This document shows positions 44,500-54,904 of a DNA stretch of 64,000 nt, one piece after another (position 1 is the stretch's first letter; each line of letters begins with the position of its first letter). The notes under the pieces are model-generated. The model saw only the letters and a list, made by a program, of their open reading frames with translations. It ran no database searches and was not told where the DNA came from. Both the position numbers and the translations under genes were made by a program. Source of the stretch: Emiliania huxleyi CCMP1516 (lineage: Eukaryota; Haptophyta; Isochrysidales; Noelaerhabdaceae); NCBI RefSeq assembly GCF_000372725.1, contig NW_005202428.1, positions 2,288,873-2,352,872 on the forward strand. The letters are read 5' to 3'.

Positions 44500-45080
44500 G
44501 ATTTCAATGTATGTGGCTCTTACGTACATTCAAGTTCGCCTTCGGCAACACCGAAGAGCGCGCCCGCCTTGCAAACATGGGCTGCAAGCAACGCGGGTTC
44601 CGTGGTCAACGGGCGTTCGACCACACCACCGGCCGGCCAAGGCTACGTCAAGTCACAGCGTGGCCACTACCATGATGGGATCTTCACCAAACGAAACAAG
44701 TTCAACCTGCTTCTCCACGAGACATTCGGCGGCGGCTTCTCGCCGCCAGCAGTTGCAAAGATCAACCGCCTTGCGCGCAAGGCTCAACGGACAACGCTCG
44801 GGCGTTGACCGCACCGCGTACTCTCCCCACTCCCGCCTCTCATTTGTGTCACACCACGCGGAACGCATCTCCATCGCTTCGGTGAAGGGGGTGAACCGTG
44901 CCATCCTCGATCGCCGTGCAAAGCTCGCTTCCGAGCTCTCACGCCGCGCGTAGGTAGGGCCCTTAGGGGCCTAGAGAACACAACCCCCTCTCTCTTTTCT
45001 CCCAGTAAGCTAAAAGTACGTACATTCCAGTAGGAGGACTCTGCTGACAGGTTTTTCGCAGGAGCGACCCGAAGGGTTTC
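44500..45080 (+). pseudogene. Frameshifted element flanked by the dispersed 75-bp repeat parts
   Basis: Between partial repeat copies (44503-44540 and 45017-45078, related to 13697-13862) a coding sequence runs through three frames. FGNTEERARLANMGCKQRGF is followed by KSQRGHYHDGIFTKRNKFNL and LLHETFGGGFSPPAVAKINR, then SFVSHHAERISIASVKGVNR up to the stop at 44953. No ATG or splice joins are evident. The pattern suggests a decayed mobile-element protein of ~150 residues. The family is not identified. Confidence 0.45.
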
Positions 45081-45201
45081 TGGTTAGCTTAGCTTTTGGG
45101 AGTTCTTGTTAAAATGTGCCACAAAACGGAGGGGAGACTTGGACGCGACGGACGCAACTGGCTGGCCCCACTGTCACACCACAGAAGCTTCTGAGTAGCG
45201 C

Positions 45202-47007
45202 ATGCGGCTTCCACACTGCTGCCGAACGACGGTGGACTTTCCGTGGAAACTGGTGCTGGTCACCGCGCTATTCAGGATGCTTGGCACAATGTCGGCCACC
45301 CTCGTCTTCCCGTTTATGCCCTTCATGCTTGTCGAGTTTGGCATCCCCGAGCCAGAGGTGGGTACTTGGGCAGGCATGATGGCAAGCGCCTTCTTCCTCG
45401 CCCAGCTCCCCTCCGGCGTCTTTTGGGGCTGGCTCAGTGACCGGGTGGGCCGGCGGCCTATCGTCGCCATCAGCCTTTGCGGTCAGGCCTTTTCTCTCGT
45501 CGCCATCGGCTTGAGCACTACTGCCGAGGCGTGCCTCGCTGCTCGCATGCTTGGCGGCTTCCTCTGCGGCGCGGAGCCAGCAATTGTCGCGTCTCTCCGG
45601 GAGAGCACGCCCAAGCAGCACCGTACGCAAGCCTTCACCTACTCGCAAACTGGATTCTCCGGCGGCGTCCTGCTCGGGCCGACGTTGGGCGGCCTCCTCG
45701 CTAAGCCAGCGGATAACATCCCCGCGCTCCGCGGCACCGTCTTCGAGGCGAGCCCCTACCTCCTCACTTGCGGGGCGGCGGCGGCGCTCCAGCTGCTCGG
45801 CCTCTGCTTTGTGCGTTTGCTGCCACGAAAGCAGCGCAAGGCCCTTGGCTCGCAGGAGGTCGTGGAGCTCCCCATGGTGGCACCCGAGACGGCGCCGCCA
45901 AAGCCACGTCCAACGGCAGAGATTCTGTCATGGGTCCGGTCCAGGGCGCACGGCGTCACGGTCGGCGTGCGCGCCACCTGCGCACATCCCGTCATCGCAG
46001 TCTGCCTCACGGACATCTTTCTTATGCACGTGGTGCAGAGTGCACTTGGTGAGCTCTTCCCGCTCTTCGCCAGCAACAAGGCGCATGGCCTCGGGCTGGA
46101 GCCCGTCGAAATCGGAGAGGCTATGGCGCCGCTCGGCCTCATGCTCGGCGTCGTCTCCCTCAGCTTCAGCGCCCTCGAAAAGTGCGTCGGCCTCAAGTTT
46201 CTCTTCCGCGGCGGCATGCCTCCCTAGAGCGGCTGACATAGGCCTGGGGGGCGGGCGCTCCCAGCCAGCCACCAACCATTACCACCGCCCACTCTTCCAC
46301 CTGTAGGTATGCTTCTTTTTGGCTCCCTCATCTTCTCGATCCCCATCGTCCTCCCCGCGCTCAAGGCCCTCTCGCGCTCGCTGCTGTGGGCGGGCCTCGT
46401 CACCCTTGGACTCCTGCGCCCATGCGCAGGAATGCTCTCGATGAGCGCGATGAGCATCATGTACAACAACGTACTCAGCGCTCACTTTGGACTGTACAAT
46501 GGCATCGCGAGCTCCGTGACCTCGTGTGGACGTTGCTTGTCGCCTGTGACCGTGGGATCCCTCTTCGCTGTCGGCGTCTCGAGCGCCGGCTCCGCGTCCT
46601 TCCCACTGGGCATCTACCTGCCCTTCACCGCGGCCGCCGCTCTCGCCGTCGTTGCTGTGACCATCTCGTTTCGCCTCCCTTCCGAAGTGGGCGTGCGGCC
46701 AGAGACGTGCGGCGCAACGAGCGACGAGCTCGAGACCAAGCGCGCTGAGGGGCGCGGGTCTGAGCTGCCGGAGGCGGTGCCAATGTCAGACGAGGACCCT
46801 GCAGCAACGCTAGCGACCGCTGTCCGCGTCTCATCACGAGATCAGAGCACGGCGACCAAGGGCGTCGTGGGCGATGACGGCGCTGCCAGCTCGCAGCGTC
46901 CAGCGATGGCGGGAGCCGGGACAGCGGGGCCCACGATGACCGCTGAACCAGATGGTGTTGGTGACGCGTCGAAGAGGTGCAGAGACACGTCGTCTTTAGC
47001 GTCGTAA
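45202..47007 (+). CDS. Major facilitator superfamily transporter
   Basis: 570 residues from exons 45202-46213 and 46307-47007 (GC-AG intron; a donor at 46211 is equally in phase). The signature after TM2, GWLSDRVGRRPIVAISLCGQ, is the MFS motif A (G-x-x-x-D-x-x-GRR). RMLGGFLCGAEPAIVASLRE and TYSQTGFSGGVLLGPTLGGL match motifs in TM4-TM5 of drug:H+ antiporters. The second half (GMLLFGSLIFSIPIVLPALK onward) gives the remaining helices, and a ~100-residue hydrophilic Ser/Thr/Ala tail follows. The overall pattern resembles the ZIF-like/tetracycline-resistance-like branch of fungi, plants and algae. Substrate unknown. ATG 45202 is ~20 residues before the first TM. Confidence 0.85.
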
Positions 47008-49273
47008 CTGACGAGCTGCCTTTTAGGATACCCTCAGACCATGTGTAGAGAGTGTGAACCACAGTGAAGGCGAGGGTGAAGCGCGGGTCCGAGAAGGCTT
47101 CTCGTCCTAGAGCCCTACGCCGAGGCGCGAGGGGGTCTACAGACTACGTTATAAAGTACACCGCACCCCGCCCTATAGACGTTTCAAAGATTTCAAAAAA
47201 AAATGAGCCGCGCCCAGATGGCAGCTGTGTATGTCGGCTGACAGCGCACTAGTGTGTTGGGCCCGAGGTTTTTCTCCAAGTCTCGTTGATGCGAGGCGGA
47301 CAAACTCCTCCCTGCCTTCGGGCCCCGTCGCCTTCGGGCACCACGCACTCTCACACGCCAATACACGCGCGGCCGGCGCCCCTCATGCCCTTCTCCACGC
47401 ACACCGCGTGAAAACTGCGCGTACGTCCCCGCGCGCACGCAAACACACGCGTAGCGCCCAGAAGCCTGTGTCATGTGCGTCTGCCCTGTGCTGGCGCCCC
47501 ATGGCCGTCCCGCGCCGCCCGCACCAGCCACGCGCCCCTCGCACCACCAGAGCAAGCCGCATATCCACTCACGCCGCGACGCGCGCGCCGCAGCACACCT
47601 CACCAGCACTACCTCGCCTTTTTGCGCCCTGTGCAGGCTCTGCACACTGCTTCTGGCATCTCACAATCGGCTGTACCAGGACGCGCCGCGAGTACGACGC
47701 AGATTCTGCACCACGCAAGGCGCGCACGCACGCACGCACCCGCACGCGCGCTCATCCGCTCAGTCTTCTGCACAGCCTGTCAGCCTGCCTGCACACACAG
47801 CATACAGCACCATCAGCCCGCGTGCTCCGCACTGCGCCCCTGCCGCCTCGCGCCTGTCTGCACTGCACGAGGCGCGCGCGTGGCACGCTGCGCGCACGCA
47901 CGCCCGCACAAGCGCGCGCGCGCGCTCAACCGCTCTCTGCTGCACAGACCGCCAGCCTGCCTGCACACACAGCATACAGCACCATGGGCACGCATACGCC
48001 TAACGACGCAGCCCGCACCCCACAACAATAGCCTGCCTCACGCCTCACCACGCCGTCCCGCGCTCACACCGCCAGCAGCCCGATCAGAGAAACTGCAGCG
48101 CGCGCCTCTGCCCACTCCTGCAGTTTCTCTGCATTCTGAGACCTTCTCAATCCACCCCGCAGCCGCGCCTCCCCGGGCACACTCACACCGCAGCAATGAA
48201 GATGTGAGTCGAAGTATGGGATATCGACCGAGCCCGCGCCTGCCGCACGCAGTTCCGTTTCTTTTTACTGCCATAAGCATAAAAAGAAAAACACGATGGC
48301 GAAAATTTCTTTCCTCCTGTTAAACCGCTATGTGCATAGTGCAACAATACGGTAAGCTCGTGCGCATGTACTGCGAGATAGCTAGCCCATAAAATCTTGA
48401 TGTCAAAACAAAACACTCCCTTGGAGATTACGAATCCTGGCATAGTGTGTGTAGCACCGCCGCCAATGACTGCCGGGGCGTCACACTGACAGCGAGAAGG
48501 AACTCACCAGTCCGATAAGGATCAACTGGAAAGCTGAACCCTGGGCTTAGACAGAACGTGGGCGTGGCAGGCTCCAGGGGAGGCCACGCTCTACCCGGGG
48601 CGCTAAGGAGGGAAATCGAAGCTGTCGGGCGTCCAGCGAAAAAACTCGCGAGGACACACCGACAATCCCCCCTCCCCGAGGACCGAACCTAGGCACGTAG
48701 AGCACGGGTCATCTCGGAGAGAGAAAGGGGAGGGGTAGGGGGGGGATAAGGGAGCCGAGATACGCGGGAGTACCCTGGGAGTGAGAGCTCTCATTCATGG
48801 TCGCGAGACCAGGGGAAGCCATCATGGGGAACGGGCACACCAAGGCACTAACTTCATCACTCATTCGCCCCGCATTAGGTAGCGACCCCAGGTTCAGAGC
48901 TAGGCTTCCCGACAGGGCAGGGAACCCCCAGCGCGCAGGCGGGGCCCACGGTAGCCTCGTGCAGTACGCGATACCGAGAGCTGGGGGAGAGGCGCGCCAC
49001 GCCAAGGGGGAGAGAATGGAGGGGGGAGAATATGCGTGCTCGTTTTTCTTCGAAAGCAATTTTTTTTAGTGTGTTGGGCCCTGGATAACCCGCGCGAAAC
49101 CAGCGCCAACCGCGTCGCGCGCACACAGATCAGGGGGAGAGAAGAGGTGGGGGGGGGGGGGGGGCGAAAACAAATAACCCCGGGTGGCCGCGCAGCGGGC
49201 CGCGTGCCCGCCGATCGGCGGCGGCGGCGCGAGAACGGAGAGGGTCGCGCGGTTGGAGACGCAAGGACGCCGC
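47008..49273. other. 2.3 kb region without a supported gene
   Basis: 47231-48180 is CA/CG-rich low complexity with a duplicated unit (CCTGCCTGCACACACAGCAT at 47788 and 47954) and long spurious frames. 48450-49060 has a different texture; a minus-strand frame at 48709-49059 (SGSLALNLGSLPNAGRMSDE) is intact for over 100 codons but matches nothing known to me. A G-run lies at 49150-49163. Confidence 0.4.
48257..48292. other. Short AT-rich hairpin
   Basis: GTTTCTTTTTA and TAAAAAGAAAAAC are near-perfect reverse complements around a 12-base loop. The arms contain the A5GA4-type tract seen near several gene starts. Confidence 0.5.
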
Positions 49274-51320
49274 TCAGTCCACCTCCTCGATCGATGCCCC
49301 TTCCTCCTCCTCGACGACGGTGGGCCCGCCCGGCATGCCGCCAGGCATGGAGGAGGGCATGCCACCCATGCCGCCCATCGCCTCCGCCATGCCGCCGGGC
49401 ATCCCTCCCATCATCTTGCCCATGAGCTTTTGCAGGACAGGGCCAACCTATCGGAAGGACCGCGTGCGGTGAGACGCCGCCCACAGCCGTCGCCACTCCG
49501 CTGCTCGCAGGGCGGGGCAAGCCTCGGGGTCGTTCATGTACTGCATCGCCGCCATCGGGTTGCCCATGCAGCTCTGCATCGCCTCCATCACCTGATCGCC
49601 GGGGGCCCCGGCTCAGAGGAGCGCCGCGCCCCAGCGCCGCGGGCGCGTGAGCGGCCTTTGGCGAGGCGCGTGCGGAGCGAAGAAGCGCACCCGCAAATGG
49701 CGCGGTGGGGTGCTGTGGCGGGGACGGGCGGCGACGCCTTTGGGTTGGACATCGCCGCAAGCATCTCCGGGTCCTGCATCATCTGCGCCATCATCGCCTC
49801 CATCCCCCCACCGCCCATGCCGCCCATGCCGCCCATGCCTGGCATGCCGGGCATGCCTGGCATGCCGCCCATGCCCGGCATGCCGGGCATGCCGCCCATG
49901 CCCGGCATGCCCGGCATGCCTCCCGGCATCCCGCCTCCGCCCGCCGCCTCCTCCTCCTTCTGCTTCTCGTACTCGCGCCGCGCCTCCTCCCTGCGCCTAC
50001 ACGCGGCAGAGGTGGCGGCAGAGGTGGCGGCAGAGGTGGCGGCAGAATATGCGGCTGCAGCTGGTTTGCGGTGGCGTGGTGGCGGTGTGCGGGGTGGCGG
50101 TGTGCGGGTGGCGGTGTGCGTGCGTGGCGATGCGCGCGGCTGAGTGTGGGGCGGCGTGGGTGGCGGCGCCTCGCCGCCGCCTTGGCCGCCCGCTCCGCCT
50201 CCTTGGCCTTCTGCTTGACCGCGCGCGCCTGCCGGTCGGCGCACCGCTTGATGACGAAGCGCTGGATGCCGTCGACCGCGTCGTCGTAGTCGATCCGCTG
50301 CGCGAGGGCGAGGTCCTTCTGCGCCGCCTGAGGGGACGGGCGGTGCGGGTGACGGGACGGAGCTTTGCGCGAGCCCAGCCGGGCCCGCTTGCGCCGCCTC
50401 GTAGTCGCCCAGGTACCGCTTTGCCATACCGCGAACCTTGAGCGCCTTGGCCGAGTCCGGGTTAGACTCGAGCGCCTTGTCGCAGTCGCGGATCGCTGCG
50501 TTCGGCTTCTTGAGCTTGAGGAAGCAGCTGCAGAGAGAGGAGGGTTAGGGTTAGGGTTAGGGTTCGGCTTCTTGAAGTAGAGGAATCAGCTGGAGAGAGA
50601 GGAGGAGCGAGGAGGAGGCGTTGGCTGCAGCTCGGGTGAGGAGGGAGGGAGGGAGGGAGGGAGGGGGGAAGAGGGAGGCGGTGTCGCATATCTGTTTATC
50701 TACAGGCGCATCACTCGCCGCGCTTGGCGAATACGAGCGGCGAGGGCATCAGCTTGAGGACAGAGGTGTAGCATTCGACCGCCTGGCCGGCGAGGGGGGG
50801 GGGGTATTGGGCGGTGGGAGGAGGAGGCGGGTAAGCGGCGACAGAAGCGGGGCGCCTTTGCGTAGTCGCCTCCGGAGGCGGCCTCGGCGGCGGCCATCTT
50901 CATCTCGCCCGCCTTGTCCATGTCGGCGTCCGAGACCTCGCCGCCCGCTGCAACACCCACCTCCGCCGGCGGGTCCGAGTCCGGCGCCATCAGCTCCGGG
51001 TCCTCCTCCTCCGGCTCCTCCTCCTCGTCCTCCGAGCCGTGCTGCTCCTTGTCGTGACCGTGGCCATGGGAGTGCGAGTCGTGGCCGTGGTCATGCGACT
51101 CGTGCTCGTGCGCGCAGCATCCCGACCCGTGCTTGTGCTCGTGCGAGTCGTGGGCCGAGTCGTGGCCGTGCGTGTGCGCTGCCTTTGCCGCCGGGATCGT
51201 TGCGCCGAGCGAGGTGAGGTAGTCCTTGAAGAAGGCGAGGGAGGGCTCGTTCAGAAGCTCTGGCTGCTCTTTCAGGGTTGAAATGAGCTTTTTGAGCGCG
51301 GAGGCCTGGGCGGAGTCCAT
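49274..51320 (-). CDS. ST13: Hsp70-interacting protein (Hip/ST13-like) with a His-rich insert
   Basis: Predicted Hsp70 co-chaperone. ATG 51320 opens [20 protein letters not shown] and [20 protein letters not shown], matching the Hip dimerisation domain. Residues 49-94 are a His/Asp/Ser-rich insert with 17 His. An acidic stretch follows, then TPR units in separate exons ([59 protein letters not shown]), a charged helix ([20 protein letters not shown]) and a [13 protein letters not shown] repeat. The C-terminal DP/STI1-like domain contains [16 protein letters not shown] and [13 protein letters not shown]; stop at 49274. This is the full Hip order: N-terminal domain, acidic region, TPRs, GGMP, DP. 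The intron before FLKLKKPNA contains a near-copy of that exon start and TTAGGG units. Internal exon borders are approximate. Confidence 0.85.
50541..50565. repeat. TTAGGG units inside an ST13 intron
   Basis: Four tandem GGGTTA-type units (degenerate last) lie between two copies (50501-50542 and 50564-50604) of the splice acceptor plus exon start. Confidence 0.8.
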
Positions 51321-51419
51321 ATGGATGCACAAGTGTCTGGAGAGAGAGGTAGATCTACAGTGATGAGCGGGGGACCGCGTTGAGAGTGTCCACAGAGTCA
51401 GAGGGCAGGCAGAGGGGCG

Positions 51420-51569
51420 GAGTAACGAGCCTAACCCGAGCCTAACCCGAGGCTAATCCGGCGCTAACCCACGCTAACCCGCGCTGCTTAAGGGCATACT
51501 CCATACACACGTTAGGACGGGTTCGTGCCGGGGGTTAGATAGAGCTCTTCGTAGCGCCGGGTTATGTGG
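51420..51569. repeat. Degenerate CTAACCCG/GCTAACCC repeats
   Basis: Repeated CTAACCCG, GGCTAATCC and GCTAACCC units resume after the MITE (AACCCGTGC, AACCCGCGCTAACCCGCG at about 52043-52137), so the MITE appears to have inserted into this block. Confidence 0.6.
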
Positions 51570-52044
51570 TACCGTCGGGTCTCTATTTTAAGATGAGGTA
51601 AACAGCAATAGATCCGGCCCTCAAGCGGCCTAATCGATACCCAGCCCTCACGGAATTGGTCCCTCGTTGTACAGCAATCGATCCTTCACAGTGCCCGGTC
51701 CTGCCAACTTGCCGAGAATCGGTCCCCCAGGTCACCTGTGGCGCGAAGCTGATGTCTCCCGCCCTCTGCGCGCCCAACGCGCAGCGGCGGCAGACCACCC
51801 TCCGGTTCGAGGGGCGCCTGGGGCTGAGCGGGCTGCCTCCGCCAGAGTTTGGCTCGCCCACCGGCGGGCTGTCACCCTGCCACGGGTCGCAAGCCCTCTG
51901 CCGGCCGGAGCGCAGGCTGCGCGGGCTTCCAGCAATTGGTCCCTTGGCAAGCGCGAATCGGTCCCCCTGGCTCCAGGAACTGATCCGGCACTACACCCGG
52001 ATCTATTGCTGTTTACCTCATCTTAAAATAGAGACCCGACGGTA
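51570..52044. mobile_element. MITE with 47-bp perfect inverted repeats and TA flanks
   Basis: 51571-51617 and 51997-52043 are perfect 47-bp reverse complements beginning ACCGTCGGGTCTCTATTTTA. The junctions read TA-CCGTC and GACGG-TA, consistent with a TA target duplication as in Tc1/mariner-type elements. The interior (~380 bp) has duplicated AATCGGTCCCCC motifs and only non-homologous open frames, so it is non-autonomous. Confidence 0.9.
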
Positions 52045-52354
52045 ACCCGTGCTGACAACCGCCGTGCAGCGTGCTGATCCGTGGACCGTGCCGGGTTAGT
52101 GTGGCTTGAACCCGGTGGAACCCGCGCTAACCCGCGATTACTGGAAGACTCACCCTGTAGCCCTTACGTAGGGAGAGGGCGCGAGGGGAGAGAGACTGAG
52201 AGTGTGGGAGAACACGAAGACGGCGCTCTAATGGTCATATGTCCCAGCCGCAAGAGCCAAGAGCGCCCGCAGATCGGTCCGGGGATTTGAGGACGGACCG
52301 ACGTGGTTTGGAGCATCCTGTCGCCACAATCACTCTTGAACTGCGGAGCTCTGC

Positions 52355-54721
52355 TCACCGGTCGCCTCCCCGCCCCGCTCGCCGCCCGCATGGCGGCAGG
52401 CCTCGGCCGCCCGGGCGCCGTTCGAGAGGCACCACCCTTCTGTCACGCTGCGCCGCCGCCCTCCCACTGCCACCGCCGCTGCCGCTGCCGCTGCTGGCTT
52501 CCTGCGCCTCGGGCAGCGAGCCCATCGCCGCGAGCGGCACGACGGTGTGGCGGGGCCCTCCTGCACCTGCCTGTCCCTGGAGCTGCTGCACGAGGGCGAG
52601 CAGGCGCGCTCGCTCGTCACACTCCTTCTGCACCAGGCGCCGCGTGCCCTGAAGCTCCCCCTCCTTCTTGCTCACCAGCGCCGCCATCCTACCCAAGGCC
52701 GCCTCCATGTCCTCGACCGCAGCTCCGCCAGCGCGATCCCGCGCCTGAGCCTGTGCTTGCGCATTCGCCTGGGCAGCAGCCTCCGCCGCCGCGGCCGCCT
52801 CCGCTGCCGCCGCCGCCGCCGCCGCGTCCGCCTGCTCCATGCGAACCGTAGCCTTCCTCGCCTCCGCCTCTGCTAGCTCCGCGCGCGCTGCAGCCTGCGC
52901 GGCCTCCCCCTCTGCGGCAGTGAGCCTCGACCGCAGGCCCTCGGCCTCACTCCTCGCTCTTGCGTCCTCAACGGCCTTTGCCTTTGCCTGAGCGACTGCA
53001 GCTTCGGCGGCGCGTAGCCTGTCCGCCAGCTGCTGCTCGTGCGCTCTCGCGGCAACCTGCGCCGCACGCGTCTCGGCGCGCAGCCTCGCCTCAGACGCCT
53101 CGGCGCCCTTCGCCACCTCTGCCGCCCGAGCAGCCTCAGCCTCCTTTGCTCGACGAGACTCCTCAGCCGCCGCCGCCCGCTCCTCAACCTGTCGCTGCCT
53201 CGCCTTGGCGGCCTCCATCTCACGACGCGCGTCGGCTGCCGCCGCGCTCTCCCGCTGGAGCTCTTGGTCGCGCCTCTCGGCCTCCGCGCGCGCCCTCGCC
53301 AGGGACGCTTCAGAAGCGGCGACGCGCTCACTCAGCTGTGCCGCCTCCGCCGCGGCCGCCTCGCGACGCGAGGACTCGATGCGAAGTGTGTCTCGACACG
53401 CTGCGTGCGCCGTCTGCTCCGCATCGAGCGCTGCCGCCGCCTCGACTGCATTCCGGGCCTCTCGCGTCCGCTCCGCCCGAGCCGCGTCGAGCGCAGCTTG
53501 CGCCTTGGCCGCGCCTTCTGTCGCGCCCTCTGCGGCCGCGGCTGCCTCGGCCGCGCTATCCCGCGCGGTCTCTCGCTCCTGGGCAGCGACGCGCGCGCGC
53601 TCTATCGCTGCGGCCTCCTCGTTGCGCGCCCGTGTCGCCATCTGGCGGGCGGCCGCCGCGTCGGCTTCAGCGACATGAAGCGCTTGCGCTGACGCGTGCA
53701 CCTATTTCCGAGGGGATGGGACAGTGTGAACCCGTAGACGGCGCCCGGCCTTCATCGAAGGCGCTGCACCGCTTCTTGCGCCTCCTTGCTTGCAGCTTGC
53801 GCCCTCGCCTCCGCCTCGAGCTTCGCCTATCATGCGAGGGACAAATCTGGGACGTGGTGCTCAGCAACGCCGGCCGGCAATGCCGCGCCGCGCCGCGAGG
53901 GACTTCTCGGCGACCACCGCGAGGGAATGCAGGCCCTTTGCAGACTCGCGCTCGGCCGCCGCGAACGCAGCGGTGGCTTCCGCTCGCGTGGCGTCGAGAG
54001 CAGCTCGCAGGCTTGGGCCGACGGCCCGGAGCAGCTCGAGGGCCGCTCGCCTCTGGCTGAGCGCGGTCTTTGCTCGCCGCTCGTGGTGCGCCTTGGTGAT
54101 AGCACAGCTACAGTCGGACAAGGCGGGCAGGAGGAGTGTACAGGCTACGCGGTCTGGCGCCACCTTCGATGAGCTGAGGTCATCGAGCCGAGGCTTCAGC
54201 TCAGCGAGTTGGGCATTTGCCTCTGCTAAAGTTGACCGGGCCCGTGACAGCGACGCCTCGAGCTCGGCCTGTCTGTCGCGAGCCGCATCGCGCTCTTGAT
54301 ACCACCTCTCGCGCTCGCGCGACCACTCCTCCCGTTCCCGCTCCCGCTCCCGCGACACCGCTGCGGCAGCCGTTTGGCTCTCAGCCTCGGCTTTGGCCGC
54401 CCGAGCGGCCTCGGCTTTGGCATCTTCCAGCTGCGCCTCGGCGTCGGCTAGGCGCCGTTCCACCTCCTCCATCACGGCGAGACGCATAGCGCACGACTCT
54501 TGCATCTGTTGTAATTGTGCGTAGTGCGCAGCCGCCACCGCCTTTGCCTCTTGCGCCGAGGCGCCGTCGCCCTTGACGGTTGCGAGCTCTCTCTCCAGCG
54601 CCGCAATATGGCGCTTCCTCCGGACCTCTCGGTGCATGGAATTTCCAACCCCACAGAAAGAACATACGCCGTTGTCGCCATCCGCGTTGTCGTCGTCCGT
54701 GTACTCGTCGTCGGGCTCCAT
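52355..54721 (-). CDS. Long Ala/Glu/Arg-rich coiled-coil protein
   Basis: 743 residues from exons 53894-54721, 53770-53826 and 52355-53701 (introns GC-AG 67 nt and GT-AG 68 nt). The acidic start MEPDDEYTDDDNADGDNG is followed by CSFCGVGNSMHREVRRKRHI, a possible C-x2-C...H small zinc site. Nearly continuous heptad-like helices follow from residue ~40 to ~680 (ALERELATVKGDGASAQEAK, EREREREEWSRERERWYQER, RQRQVEERAAAAEESRRAKE). The tail is Gly/Ser/Arg-rich. The pattern resembles structural or cytoskeletal coiled-coil proteins, e.g. centrosome, flagellar root or golgin-like. No specific family can be named because low complexity masks homology. The start is shared with a divergent neighbour at 54905, 183 bp away. 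Confidence 0.65.
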
Positions 54722-54904
54722 TGCTGCTGCCGCCCCCCCCGGCGGTAACCGACAAACCGTCGGTCGCAAAAGTACAAAAAATGAAACCCGTTTCACTCGA
54801 TTTCACAGCGTTCTCCGACCCACGCACCAACAGTCTTTGACATTTGACAACGGCGGTGCGACGCCCCCCCGGGCGCTCCAATTCGCCGAGATTGACCTGC
54901 CGGG

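Noticed and set aside
47231-48323. Long plus-strand Ala/His/Arg-rich frames
   Set aside because: Low-complexity CA/CG repeats with tandem duplication; no start context, domain or exon signals.
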